Source: Theocolax elegans (lineage: Eukaryota; Arthropoda; Insecta; Hymenoptera; Cerocephalidae). Taken from it: DNA of 64,000 nucleotides. The position numbers were made by a program, and so were the translations under genes. The notes beneath the pieces are model-generated. The model searched no databases, was not told the DNA's origin, and saw only the letters and a program-made list of their open reading frames with translations. Below are positions 11,220-22,896 of the stretch, piece after piece (within the stretch, counting starts at the first letter, position 1; each line of letters opens with the position of its first letter). The stretch is taken from the NCBI GenBank assembly GCA_026168455.1, contig CM047426.1, positions 29,013,058-29,077,057 on the forward strand. The letters are read 5' to 3'.

Positions 11220-13554
11220 CTTTATATAATGATTTGGTGTGAAATTATTCCTTGCGGCTGCATAAAAATTTCGATTATTTCGTGATAAAAAATTTTGAAA
11301 AAAAATCATACGTACTATTTAAAGCAAATAGAAGAGTGTTATAGAAAATTTTTTTCGAGAAATTCAACTTATTGTTAATCAAAAAATAAATAGGGATTCC
11401 AATTTTTTAGCTTCTCATCTCCTTAAGTACAATTCGTTATAATCACATCATCTGTTTACAAGGCGAATTAGTCTTACATAAAACTTGCGCATGAAAGATC
11501 ATTTGTATATCTGCTTTTTTGTATATCAATTTTAAAACTATTTACTGTATTGTAAACTTAATTCCTAAAAGTATTTGTCATTTCCGGTGCATTGTAAATT
11601 CCAGAATTTAATTTACAATGCTCCTCCTTCAGATTAAAAATGAACTATTTCTGCTTCCGGTTTTATTTACGTATTTTAATAAACAGTTGCATCAAGAAAG
11701 ACCAAAATGCAGCAGAATCATGACGTAAGCATCTAATACTGTGACACATGATAGAAAAATTTGTCTTTTAGAAACTCTAGAATGTACGACTTGTACTTCT
11801 TCATTACACTTGTAAACATAATTTTGCAAAAAATCTATAATTATAAATATTTTATTTTGCTGTAAATTATTTTTTAAAAATTCCAAAAATGTATACTGAT
11901 GTGAGCATGTATATACGAATGAATTTAAAATTTTAGAAAAATAATATTTAAGTGTGCAATTAATTCCGATAGTGCAAACTATTTTGCTTCCTCAGAGAGG
12001 AAGCATTGTAATAGGAAAATTTTTAGATTTGCTAAACCATGTCATAAATATGTTTTAACATGTCTGTGTATTAACATGTGTGTATTTAACATGTATATGT
12101 GTATGTACGATACCGCCGTATTTTCAAAACTACTCAATCAATATCGCCCAGCTTGCGTATGTAGCTTACTTTTCAGGTTTCGAATTTCGGAAAAGACGTT
12201 GACTATTTATCCCCAAAATACTTTTTTTAAAGAAAATTTTCGATTTTTGAAAAATTAATTTTCCGAAAATTTTGATTATATTATTAATTTTTATTAATCG
12301 GACCAAATGTACTTTACAGAGAATAAAGAAACCTATCAGCTTGATTTTGGATTAACTAATTATATCTATTAGTTTTTTTGTTATTTAAAACAAATGTTGT
12401 TTTTAATCATTTTACATTTTGGAAAGTAACCAGTTAAATGAGCCGAACAAATTTATGATGATGGAACCTTATAATAGTCATAAACTGTAAACATTTCAAG
12501 TAATTTTTTTGCTTAGTTTTAATTTAAAAAATTAAAATGTGAAAAATGGGGTTTTTATGTCCAACGATTTCGGGAATAAAAAGCATGTAATCCACTTGAA
12601 ATTTTGAGAAACAATAGTCTTTTTGGTAGTTTCGATCTGTATTATTTTTCAATTCAAAACATCTATAATTACCTAAGTTATTAAGCATTATATATTTTTG
12701 TACAAAATGTTTGATAGCTTCTATCTCTGAATATAATTAGTTGAAAACAATTGTGAAAATAGAGCATGATAATAGCATTATGCTGTAAAAATTTTAAAGT
12801 CTTTCGTAGATTAGTTTCTGAGAAAAAAAATTATAATTTACAATTATAATCTAAAATTTTTGGGAGAAAATAAAGAGAAAAGCAAAAAAGATTATTTTTT
12901 ATAGTTTTAATTGATTCCATCTAAAATTTTCTATGACAATTTTTATTTAGTCAGTAACTTATACAAATGCAAAAATTAATAATTTATTGTTCTTATGTAA
13001 ATCGCATTTAAAAATTAAAAAAATTTATAGGAATATTCATGTATGTTGGTGAAAAGATGTAATGCTTTTTAAAAAAAACTTGCTAATACAGAGGTATTTG
13101 TTTAACATTTTAAAAATGCTTTTTAAACAAACATAAATAATTTTATATCGTAAAATAACATTTATATTCTCGCTCCGATATTTATTTGCATGCTGACAGT
13201 CGAATTGCGGGTGAAAATAATACTGCGATTAGCAGTCTTTATAATTATATCTTTATCTCAATATACGTAAGTTTTATCTGTAAAATAAATAGTTGTATAA
13301 TAATGCTTTTTCAATTTGAAAATTATAAATAGAAATTTATCTTAGTAAATTTTTGTATATTTTTTAAATGTAATTCAGAATTAATAACTAAAATTAACAG
13401 ATGTATAAGTTTCAATAAGAAAAAGAAATATTTTATAAAATTTTGTTTTATATAACTAAATAATACTATATTTGAGTAATATATTACATATATAGGATCG
13501 ACATGTTAATTTGATGAAGCTACGTGCCAAATAATTGGCAGCGGTTTTTTTCTT
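11220..13554. other. AT-rich intergenic DNA
   Basis: Only short chance open frames occur. No protein family, RNA gene or long repeat was recognised. Confidence 0.5.
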
Positions 13555-13579
13555 TGTATATATATATATATATATATGG
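13555..13579. repeat. TA-dinucleotide microsatellite
   Basis: About ten uninterrupted TA units. Confidence 0.9.
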
Positions 13580-13641
13580 ACATTAATCTTTTCACGCCAG
13601 GTCTTTCTAGCTGCTCTTCAACTTCTTCTTTTATTTACTTA

Positions 13642-13975
13642 CCCGTGTAAAAAAAATTATAGAATTGGTTTTGGAAAAGTCTAGCTACCGCACCTATTCC
13701 AGACTTATTTTCAACTTATGAAGTCTTGGATAAGTCTAGCGAAAGTCTAGATATGTCAGGAAAGTCTTGGAAAAGTCTGTAGCTATGTTTTGCACCATTT
13801 TTAAATTAATGGCAAGTCTGGGTAAAGTCTAGGGTGTCCACATCTAAACATTCGCTAGACTTATCCGAGACTTCATAATTTGAAAATAAGTCTGGGATAG
13901 GTGCGGTAGCTAGACTTTATCTAGATTTGGAAGACTTTTCCAAGACCAATTATGGAATAAATTTTTATACACGAG
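13642..13975. mobile_element. Foldback MITE with TA target duplication (Tc1/mariner-like)
   Basis: Arms of about 120 bases are imperfect reverse complements. The ends read CCCGTGTAAAAA and TATACACGAG, and both are flanked by TA (13640-13641 and 13976-13977). The arms share AGTCTAGCTACCGCACC-type blocks and many AAGTCT motifs. A TA duplication is the hallmark of Tc1/mariner insertions. No coding capacity. Confidence 0.7.
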
Positions 13976-14079
13976 TAGTTATTGTACTTCGCAAATTTCC
14001 CCAATATAATATTGTTTTATAAAACATAATAATTCACAAAAAAGTAAAGGAAACGCTATATAAAAGAAAAGAAAACCTA

Positions 14080-15160
14080 AATAAAGGTTTAATGAATAGA
14101 CTATTCATATTGACAATCGCAGAACCGTTGACGCGTTTAACCAAGAAGAACCAGCGGTTATATGAGTGGCTCGATGAGTAAGAGTAAGCTCTCCATACTG
14201 CAGACAGGACTACTCCAGTACATACTACAGACAGGCTTTAGAGATTCCCCAGGAACCCTGCGAGGACGTCAAAATTGCCGTGCGCGAGAGAGCCTGACAG
14301 AGGGGAATACAGCGGATTCAAACGCACCGCCGAGAGGTATTGACAGGTACGTGGTGCACCACTCGCGAGCCGCTGAAGCCGTAAAGATAGCTTTCTTTGC
14401 GGCTATTTTTATAATTGATTAGTGGCGGATCTCGCCTGCGCGCTACGGCGAGTTCGACGCGAGATCATGATCGCGTACGCGTGTGAGAGAGAAAGCGGAA
14501 GTAACCTCCGGTGGTTACACCTTGTCGCGGGACCTTACGCGGCCTTTTCTTATTTTTGTTATTTATTTATAAATGTTCTTTGTTATCTTTATTATTTTCT
14601 TAAGTAATAAATAATTTTTATCGATAATTAATTAATCGTGTATGAGTTCAATTATTAATTACCGGAGTTTATTATTCCCGTTATTCCGAATATCGCCCTC
14701 TCCGTTGTCACGGGCGTCTCCGCGCTACTTAGGTGTATGAGCGATAAGGTGTCTCGACTAATATAAGCGTTGCATTGCAGCGCGGACGTTAGCTCGATGG
14801 TCAGAGTACGAGATTCGTAATCCAAGGTCCGTGTCTTCGAATCCCGTCGTCCGCCTTTTTTCGCTCCTCGCCTTTTTAATCCGTAACACCGTTTTAACAG
14901 CGGCCGAGGTTAGTTTACCGCGGATTTATCCCCTTTTATTCGCGGACCTTTTCAGCACACGCAATGCCTGCAACTGAACAATTACACGAGATCGGCAATT
15001 GATCTCGTGGTTGTAACGGATATGGCAACGTTAGGTCGTACGCGGGATCAATGGATTCGAATCTACCGCGCACTTTTGGGGTAACCCCTAGATAGGCAGT
15101 ACCGTAGCAATGACTCCTTGTACCCTTACCTATGCGAGAAAGTATACCCCGTTACAATAT
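14080..15160. other. GC-rich island, possible retroelement or LTR remnant
   Basis: CG content rises sharply against AT-rich flanks. A near-inverted pair TGTCACGGG (14706) and CCCCGTTACA (15147-15156) could be LTR-type TG...CA ends, and TTGTAACGG / CCGTTACAA also pair at 15011 and 15149. No flanking duplication was found. Open frames at 14162-14422 and 14422-14607 match no family I recognise and are probably not genes. Confidence 0.3.
14782..14861 (+). ncRNA. tRNA-like sequence with T6 terminator (tRNA pseudogene or tRNA-derived element)
   Basis: GCGGACG at 14782-14788 pairs perfectly with CGTCCGC at 14848-14854, spanning 73 bases as in a tRNA. A D-arm GCTC/GAGT and an anticodon-loop-like TTCGTAA are present, followed by TCTTCGAATCC resembling box B, then six T's. 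The anticodon and T stems pair poorly, so a functional tRNA is unlikely. The loop would read CGT (Thr) if real. Confidence 0.4.
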
Positions 15161-16194
15161 TCAAAAATATTGCCTTTAATTGTATTTTTAAAGAGTAATA
15201 AAAAAGTGACACCCAGTCAAACTCAGAAGTTACTTCGTTGCATAGACTGTACATATGGTTCAAAGGAGATCTAAGAAATAGTGTGTAAAAGTATGTCTTC
15301 TATATATCCAGAAGTTTACTATGAATTCGAAAATAAAGACTGGATAATAAATTAGGTGCATCTATAAACCATCTTAACTAAATTAAAGCATACTTTTTTT
15401 ACAATTTTTCATTAACTATATATAACTTTCGTTAAGTAGCCTATGATTGAATTTTATATAAATTCTTTCATATTTGTATACCAGAAAACAATTCCCAAAA
15501 TTGTATCGAAACCCGTGATCTGTATAGGGTGGAACCCTTAACTATAAGTATAAAAAATTGCTTGAATATTGTACATTAACTTAAAATATTTGACAGTAAT
15601 ATCGACAATTTCCTATGACGTAAAGACGTAAATAGAAATGACGAGGCACCGACAGTTTCGCATAGTGACACATGTCCCAATCAACAAGGATATTAACACT
15701 AATATCACTTACAGAATCTGCATAGTCTCCCATATTGAATCCAACATATATTATTCATATTTTGCACAGCAATTAGTATTTTCAAGAATGCACTATTAAC
15801 ACCAACTTAAAGGCAGAGAACAGCTTGCCTATAATGACTTTGATGGCAAGAGATCCTAGTGCGCCTCAAATATTATCAACGAGGGCCTGTTATATCCAAG
15901 TAGACTGAAATCCTCAAGAATAGACAATGTTGCAGATGCAGATAAAATTATCGTTTCAAATTGAAGTAACTGGTGGCACAGGTATACATTTGTAAAAATG
16001 AAAAATGTATTTTGTAATTTAAGAAAAATTAAGAGAAATTCATATCCTGATCACTTTGAACTCGGACCAACACAGCAACTAATGATATCTCTGGAAACAA
16101 AAGGCCCCCACCACATGATTTGCCTGACTGCAAAATACATGTATAAAATCCAAAAGTTTTTGAACCATAAAAAAATAGGCATGTTTTAAACAAT
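15161..16194. other. Intergenic DNA, nothing recognised
   Basis: Short open frames occur but none shows a known motif. Confidence 0.5.
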
Positions 16195-16472
16195 ATACTC
16201 AAATTTTTTCAGATTTTTAAATTTATAATTTAATTTTAATTTTCGTTGAAAATTCATGCCTTTTTAGACCAATAATTACCAACCAAAAATTGTTTATTCA
16301 ATTATTATTAACACATTTTTTTTCTTAAAAAATCAAAACGCCATGCCCTCGCTTTTGTTTTAAGCAACACAAATAAATTTTTTTAGATTTTTAATTCAAT
16401 ATTTTTAACATAATTCTTATGTTGAAAGGTGTAGATAACTGTAACTTGGGTTCGACATCCCGTAATCTGTCG
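16195..16472 (-). repeat. Dispersed repeat copy, inverted relative to 48.0-48.3 kb
   Basis: The reverse complement of this stretch aligns over most of its length with 48035-48330 and its duplicate at 49995-50290. Shared words include GTAACTTGGGT, CGACATCCCG and CTTTTGTTTTAA. A shorter related piece lies near 56735-56830. It may belong to the non-LTR element whose remnants adjoin the other copies. Confidence 0.65.
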
Positions 16473-16542
16473 AAACTTAATAAATCTTTCATTGATAGAG
16501 AATGTTATATACTTATATTTATATAATATTAATATTTCTTAA

Positions 16543-16961
16543 AACCGACGCGGTGGCGGAGTGGCGGAGACGCACCTCGGCCGATCACGAAAGTTAAGCA
16601 GCACTGAGTGCGGTTCGTACTTGGATGGGTGACACCATTCTTGTGCGGCTTTCGGGATCGGTTAGGTGTTTTTCACACTTCACAACGTGAGCGGGAGGTG
16701 TGAAACATTCGGTTTCGGTGTCAAGGCCTACGCAAGGTGACTTTGACACCCAAAAAGAATGTTTCGAATACACCGGCCATCTCGGGTGAGGTTTTCCCTG
16801 CTTCACAGGTTTCCCTCATCCACGGGCATAACCCCGGGCGAATGCGAGATGGTGGGGTTTTTAAGGGAGGGATAAAAGCACCCACACATAGGTGGTAGGT
16901 GGACACCGTTAAAGTCCCCAGGAAGTGCCAGGAAAAAGAGTGCACAAAATCAAGAATAAAG
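16543..16961 (+). mobile_element. 5S-rRNA-derived SINE with 18-bp target-site duplication
   Basis: The head (about 16580-16635) matches the internal promoter half of 5S rRNA: an A-box-like AAGTTAAGCAGC at 16591 and a C box GGTTCGTACTTGGATGGG at 16612. A 300-base unrelated body follows, then a short A-rich tail. The exact 18-mer beginning AATATTAATATT lies at 16525-16542 and 16962-16979, proving insertion as a unit. Upstream of the 5S part, TGGCGGAGTGG fits a tRNA box A. RNA polymerase III transcription and LINE-driven movement are inferred from the SINE3 class. Confidence 0.85.
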
Positions 16962-16979
16962 AATATTAATATTTCTTAA

Positions 16980-17878
16980 TACAATTTAAAACATTTTTTA
17001 CTATTAAGTAAAATTAGTTTATGAAACTTTTACATCAATTAACATTTTATTATTTAAAAAATAAGTATGTATAATTATTTACTTTTTTAATATAAAAATT
17101 AAACATATCAAACTAGGACACTAGATGTATAATTTTTCATTTGAATACCATTCATCCTATTATAGTATGGATGTTTACAAATTTGAAATATTAATGCACA
17201 AAACAATGTTTATGCAATTGAAAAAAATTATTTCTTCTATAATATTTATTTATTTTAAATGAATATTTTGTAATATACAGAAATAAAAATATTTCTTTGA
17301 ATTTAATAATTTGTTGTTACAACATTTATTTAATTTTATGAGAATTTTCCGCGGATAATATTTTTATTGATTTTGCAAAAATCTTATTTGATGTAATACG
17401 AGTATATATTTAGGTTATAACCTAGAAATTATTAAAACTTACATTAAATATTTATGTTAGAATTTTAAACGCAAAGCATGCGCACCGTTATTGTCAGTGG
17501 CTCTGAAGCTAAGAATATTATCAAGGCGCTGGCTACTAAAACACATATGAAAGCTGATAAACCCGGATGATACTTGTGTAAGTTACAACGGTAATAAGTC
17601 AATTTTCAAAATTATAAAGAATCGACCAAGCATCATCGTAGAATACAAGTAATAAGTACGTACGGGAACGAACCGCGTTTGTTATTATCCGCGTTCATCT
17701 GCCTTTATACGTATTAATTTGGCCCGAGCCTAAATAGATAAAAGTGCATACATTTTTAGTGACGTTCTTTGAGATCCTTTGGATTGGCACTGAAGCATGA
17801 ATTTTTTTGTAATATCATCTAATATTCACTTTACAAAAAGGTATGTGGTATTTTAGATGAGCTATTTATCAAATACTT
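16980..17878. other. AT-rich intergenic DNA
   Basis: No gene recognised. Confidence 0.5.
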
Positions 17879-18557
17879 ACAAGGAGAGCGTCAGGCCTGC
17901 GGGAATCGGATCTTTACCAAACTCTAGGACATGATTTCTACTATAAAAATATGAAGAAAGCTGAAGTTCCGTATGCCAATGCCATGTTTTACGGACTTTA
18001 TAAGCAAAAAACGAAAAATTTCGCAAGAAATAGTCTTGACTTTGGTCGCTTGTAACTCAGAAACAAAAAGAGATATGCATTCAAACTTAAGTTCAGAAGA
18101 AAGCTGAGATCAAATAGATTGGATTTAAGAAAAAAGAAGCTCAAATATCTTGATTTGGTTGAAAGTTATGAAAGAAATAGAAATTTAACGATTTTTTGAC
18201 GAATATTTTGAATTAAAAAATCTGTTGATTTTCAAGCTAAATTATCTTCTTATTCTTCTTTCTTCCATAACTTTCAACCAAATCAAGATATTTGAGCTTC
18301 TTTTTTCTTAAATCCAATCTATTTGATCTCAGCTTTCTTCTGAACTTAAGTTTGAATGCATATCTCTTTTTGTTTCCGAGTTATAAGCGACCAAAGTCAA
18401 GACTATTTCTTGCGAAATTTTTCGTTTTTTGCTTATAAAGTCCGTAAAACATGGCATTGGCATACGGAACTTCAGCTTTCTTCATATTTTTATAGTAGAA
18501 ATCATGTCCTAGAGTTTGGTAAAGATCCGTTTCCCGCAGGCCTGACGCTCTCCTTGT
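17879..18557. mobile_element. Foldback element, ACAAGGAG family, copy 1
   Basis: Two arms of about 300 bases are almost exact reverse complements around a short spacer near 18215. The ends read ACAAGGAGAGCG and CGCTCTCCTTGT. The arms carry GGATCTTTACCAAACTCTAG and ATGAAGAAAGC. The near identity of the arms suggests a young insertion or gene conversion between arms. No coding content; the open frame across 18356-18622 is a by-product of the arm. Confidence 0.85.
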
Positions 18558-19579
18558 TAGTATTTAAATATCGCATTAGTATAAGAATAAATATATATTT
18601 ATTTAAAAAAAAAAGAATTTAATTAAAAATTATGTTTACGGGCAAAGTATAAAGAGCAGATAATCTCTACTTGCTCCGCATTATTTGAGTTTATTTGATA
18701 TTGGCATTAATTAATAATTTGTTTACTAAATGTTTTGTAAATTGTCTTATGATTTAATAAATTAGCCAGATGAAGTTTACACGTACCGAGCCAATGAAAT
18801 GTTGCTTATCAAAAGCAGAATTTTTAGGAAAATTTTATCATTTTTTTCTTCTACTGGCCTTTTTCAAATCGACATCGAAATTAACATTCAATGAAAATAC
18901 GGAGCGCGTCAACAATCAAAGTACAATTGTAGATCTAACTTTAAAGTAGAAATGTTTAGTCGCCTTCAATTTGGATCTGACATCTCGACAATTGGAATCC
19001 GTCATACAATTTCTTTACATCCGCACACATTGACATTGGTTTATAGATAAAGGTGGTTGGTATTAAGTATCAATAATAATATTTAGTCTCCCAGAATATG
19101 TTTATCAGACCAACTTTTATACATATTGCTCTCGTACGCATACGCTTCTATCCATCCACATTCACATCTACCTACACTCACACCCATAACCACATACCCA
19201 CAGCTTCCCGAACTTAGCAATTGATTTTAAAATATCGACATAAAAGAATTTTACTAATTGCGGAATCGTTTACAGGTTTTACAATCAAAATTAAAAAAAT
19301 TGCGAATGCGTCATTTTTTTATAAAAAAACTATCCAGACAGCGAAAAACTAGGGATTGCATATTTAAACGATTAAAATCGCCTTGATTGATATAAAACCA
19401 CTATAGAACGTTATTCGAATCTTTCTTAACTTCAATTTGGATATTATATTTCTATTACAGAAATAACTCATTTTAGATAATATATTGTGGATAATAATTC
19501 AAATAATATATTTCTATTGAAATATTGATTGATTTCGTAGAAACAAGCAAAAGACAGATTTGCCAAAAAGACAATACTC
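18558..19579. other. Intergenic DNA with a CA/CCA-rich patch
   Basis: A low-complexity CA-rich tract lies at about 19145-19205. Nothing else was recognised. Confidence 0.5.
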
Positions 19580-20250
19580 ACAAGGAGAGGTCACACCCTC
19601 TGAAAAACGGATCCTTACCAAACTCTAGGATATAATTTCTACTATAAAATCATGCAGAAAGCCGGAGTTTTAGTGTCCAATGCCCATTTTTACTAAACAA
19701 ATAATGAAAAATCTCCCCGAAGAAACCGTTGAGTTTGAACGCTTATAACTCAGAAACAATTAAAGATGTACGTATAAACTAAATTTTAAAAGAAAGCTGA
19801 GGTCGAGTAGATACGTTTTGAAAAAAAGGAAGCTCAAATATTTTAATATGGTCAAAAGTTATGGGAGAAATAAGAATTAACCAAAAGTTTATCGAAAATT
19901 TAAAGTTACAATTTAATAATTTTTTTAGCCCAAAATTTCGTCTAATTCTTATTTCTCCCATAACTTTTGAACATATTAAAATATTTGAGCTTCCGTTTTT
20001 TTAAAACGTATCTACTCGATCTCAGCTTTCTTCTAAAATTTAGTTTATACGTACATCTTTAATTGTTTCTGAGTTATAAGCATTCAAACTCAACGGTTTT
20101 TTCGGCGAGATTTTTCATTAGTTGCTTATATCTATCGTAAAAATGGGCATTGCACACTAAAACTCCGGCTTTCTGCATGATTTTATAGTAGAAATTATAT
20201 CCTAGAGTTTGGTAAGGATCCGTTTTCCAGAGGGTGTGACCACTCCTTGT
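19580..20250. mobile_element. Foldback element, ACAAGGAG family, copy 2
   Basis: Same architecture and shared blocks as the copy at 17879: ACAAGGAGAGG at the left end, CACTCCTTGT at the right end, GGATCCTTACCAAACTCTAG inside both arms. The arms are diverged from copy 1 but still closely match each other. Confidence 0.8.
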
Positions 20251-21280
20251 CAGTACTTTATAATGTAGTCCTTGTGCTAGTATACTTCGTATCACATCTA
20301 TAAGTAATCAATTCATATACCAGGAACAAATATTCTGAGATATATTATTACTACTTGAGCAGGTACATCCGAGGGGTGTGTGAGAATTCTTGGTATGCGT
20401 GTGGTGTATCGATACGCAATTATCATTTCTGATTCGCATAAAAGAAAAAAATATATTTAAATGTTAAAATAATTCAAGTTTGATAGAAATTTTAATGAAC
20501 TAATCAGTAATAATTTCATTATACAAATAAGTTATTTCATTCTGATTTTTAATATTAACTTAATAATGTTATTTCTTTATGTACTCATGACTTAAAAACA
20601 TTAAATAAAATAATTCTTAACTGTCACCATTTTTCATGTACATAATTGAAGCAATATTATTAATCACTATTTTTTTAAGAAAATGTATATTTTCTTTTAA
20701 ATCATTAAATAAAATCCATTCTTTACTAGGGGAAAAATATAAGTTTAATAAATTATTAAATTTTTTGTTTCGTGAGCAGATTGTCCGAGATTTTTATATT
20801 AGAATTGTATGTACTTAAGGCTTTTTTGAAAATGTTATCAATGTATAATATTAAATCAGTTTTTGTGTTATCTGACAGTTCAGTGCCTTTATCTTCAATT
20901 TCAGCTCAATCATCGAACTTGTATAATGTTCACTTGTATCATCTACGTATTTCTATTAATGTATCTTTATTTTTGTAACATTCAGAATCTATTTTAGCAG
21001 TTCTAGAATTAAACACAACGATAAAGAAGTAACAACTGTCTCAATCTGTTGGAGTAATTCAACTAGAATTAGAAATTTAATACATCGAATGTAAAAATCA
21101 ACAACAGCTCAGTTTGACAATTTGAAATATTTCCATTTTCTTACTGTCTTTATTAAATGTGCTAGTAATTTACTACTAAATATTGTCAGTGATAATCGCG
21201 TAATTAGAAAAGGATATAGAAAAAAATAAGCCAACTATTAGTTATAAATGTTTTAATGTAAGAAAATGAAATACATAAGG
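20251..21280. other. AT-rich intergenic DNA
   Basis: Only short chance open frames; nothing recognised. Confidence 0.5.
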
Positions 21281-22300
21281 ATCCGCACAGTTCCGTGTCC
21301 TCAAGCAGACTGCCCGCCGCAGCCTTCCCAAAAACGTCCTTACCTCCCACGCCGCAAATCAGGAAACGTCGTTTTTACCCTCTCTTAGCTTGTCTTTTCC
21401 CAAACGGAAAAATACATTCATACACAATCCCATCTATGTATATTTCGCGCGTGTACAAAAACAAAAAAAGAAGAAACACTGAGCCTCAGTTTGAAACCGA
21501 AGTCGCCGCGCCGGCCCTTCCTTCATAGTCGACCCTGTCATAAAAAAAAGGTTGCGCGCCAGCTCGGAAAACCCATGCCGTTCCTTAGCGGAAAAGTCAT
21601 AAACCGGATTGTTCCGATACTCAGCCCAATAGCTCGACCCCACATGCATCACATACTTATATAAAAACAATACCCCTTGTCAACGCATTTGATTGCTTCG
21701 GGCTCGAATTCGGGTTTCCTTTTCATACTAAAACTCGCATTTCTCGCTCGCATATTTAAACAACTTTTAACGCGTTAACTATCTCCGCATTTACCCAGAC
21801 CTAAGTCTGTGGTGTAGGGAAAACTCATACATTTATTTAAGCTAAGAAAACCTACACCAAAGATAGAAATTACAAATTTACGACTTACTTACTAACAGGC
21901 ATTGTTGCTCCGTAATACCGTCACGTTGCCGACCAAAAAAATAAAAATAAAAAAACTATCTATACCTAACACGCATGTGCTTGTCCGGTGGCACTCGGCG
22001 TTGTACCTCCTCGTCTTCGAGCGATCACTTTTCCGGACAACACGAACTCCATGGCCTCCGTCCGCGAGAAGAAAACAACTTCGCCTCCCTCGCCACGTGC
22101 ACCCTTTCTATTATCGGTTGTAATCAACCGGCGGAAGAGTCGTGCGGCCCCGGCAGATCCTTGAAATCACTGTGCGCGCGGCCTACGCTACGAAATTTCT
22201 ATATTCGTTGCACTGAGAACGTTTGCCCAAGGAAATACGCCTAAGTAACCAGGCCGGCCGTTCACGCGTATCGGGAATAGTGCTACATCATGTCTTAGGT
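21281..22300. other. CpG-containing island without a recognised gene
   Basis: Base composition shifts to GC-rich. Open frames such as 21295-21528 and 21975-22244 match nothing I know. An LTR or a promoter region is possible. A short inverted pair GGTGTAGG/CCTACACC lies near 21810-21860. Confidence 0.3.
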
Positions 22301-22369
22301 AGCATTTAAGAACGTTGTTGCTTTCTTTATTATAAATCTTAAAAGATTCAAAATTGAAATTTTTTTAAT

Positions 22370-22890
22370 ATCATTTTGTAAAAAGCAAAGGAAATTGCTG
22401 TTTGTACTGCAAGGGATCCATCTGTCATAATTTCTTTTGGGACTAGAGCACCACTTTCAATCCAATGACATAATACTTCTTGGATAATTTAAATACATCA
22501 TGGTTTGACAAGATTGGTTAAAGTAATAGAATGATTTTTCCAGCAAAACCAATAACCATTGCATATACCAATAAAGTTTTGCAAAATAGCATTCTAGTAG
22601 TAAGAATATTTTTTTATCATACTTCCTGTACCATCAAGCGATAAAAGTAGTTTTTCTTTTCACAAATAATTCCACAATTTTAATTGTTCATCTGGCCAAT
22701 ACCATATATACATTTCATAATCAATATTTTATGAACTGTACAAAAATTAAAAATTGTTTGGTTTTAATAGATAAATTTTTGTACTCTTTCTATTCTAGAT
22801 TTTCATCTAAAGCCTGTTCTCATGTTTTGTTCAAACGTGTACCTGTAGTAAGATTGTTCAAAATTTGGAGTAATCTTTGAAAGTTCTTCT
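22370..22890 (-). pseudogene. Degenerate transposase fragment
   Basis: Broken across frames on the minus strand, pieces read LLLSLDGTGSM, LCHWIESGALVPKEI and TDGSLAVQTAISFAFY. These resemble D-containing blocks of a DDE-type transposase family common in insect genomes. Stops and frame changes make it non-functional. It sits directly after the BED-finger gene, in the same orientation. Confidence 0.5.
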
Positions 22891-22896
22891 CTATAC

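Noticed and set aside
16594..16945. Two overlapping minus-strand open frames of 70 and 74 codons
   Set aside because: They lie wholly in the 5S-derived SINE and read its antisense strand.
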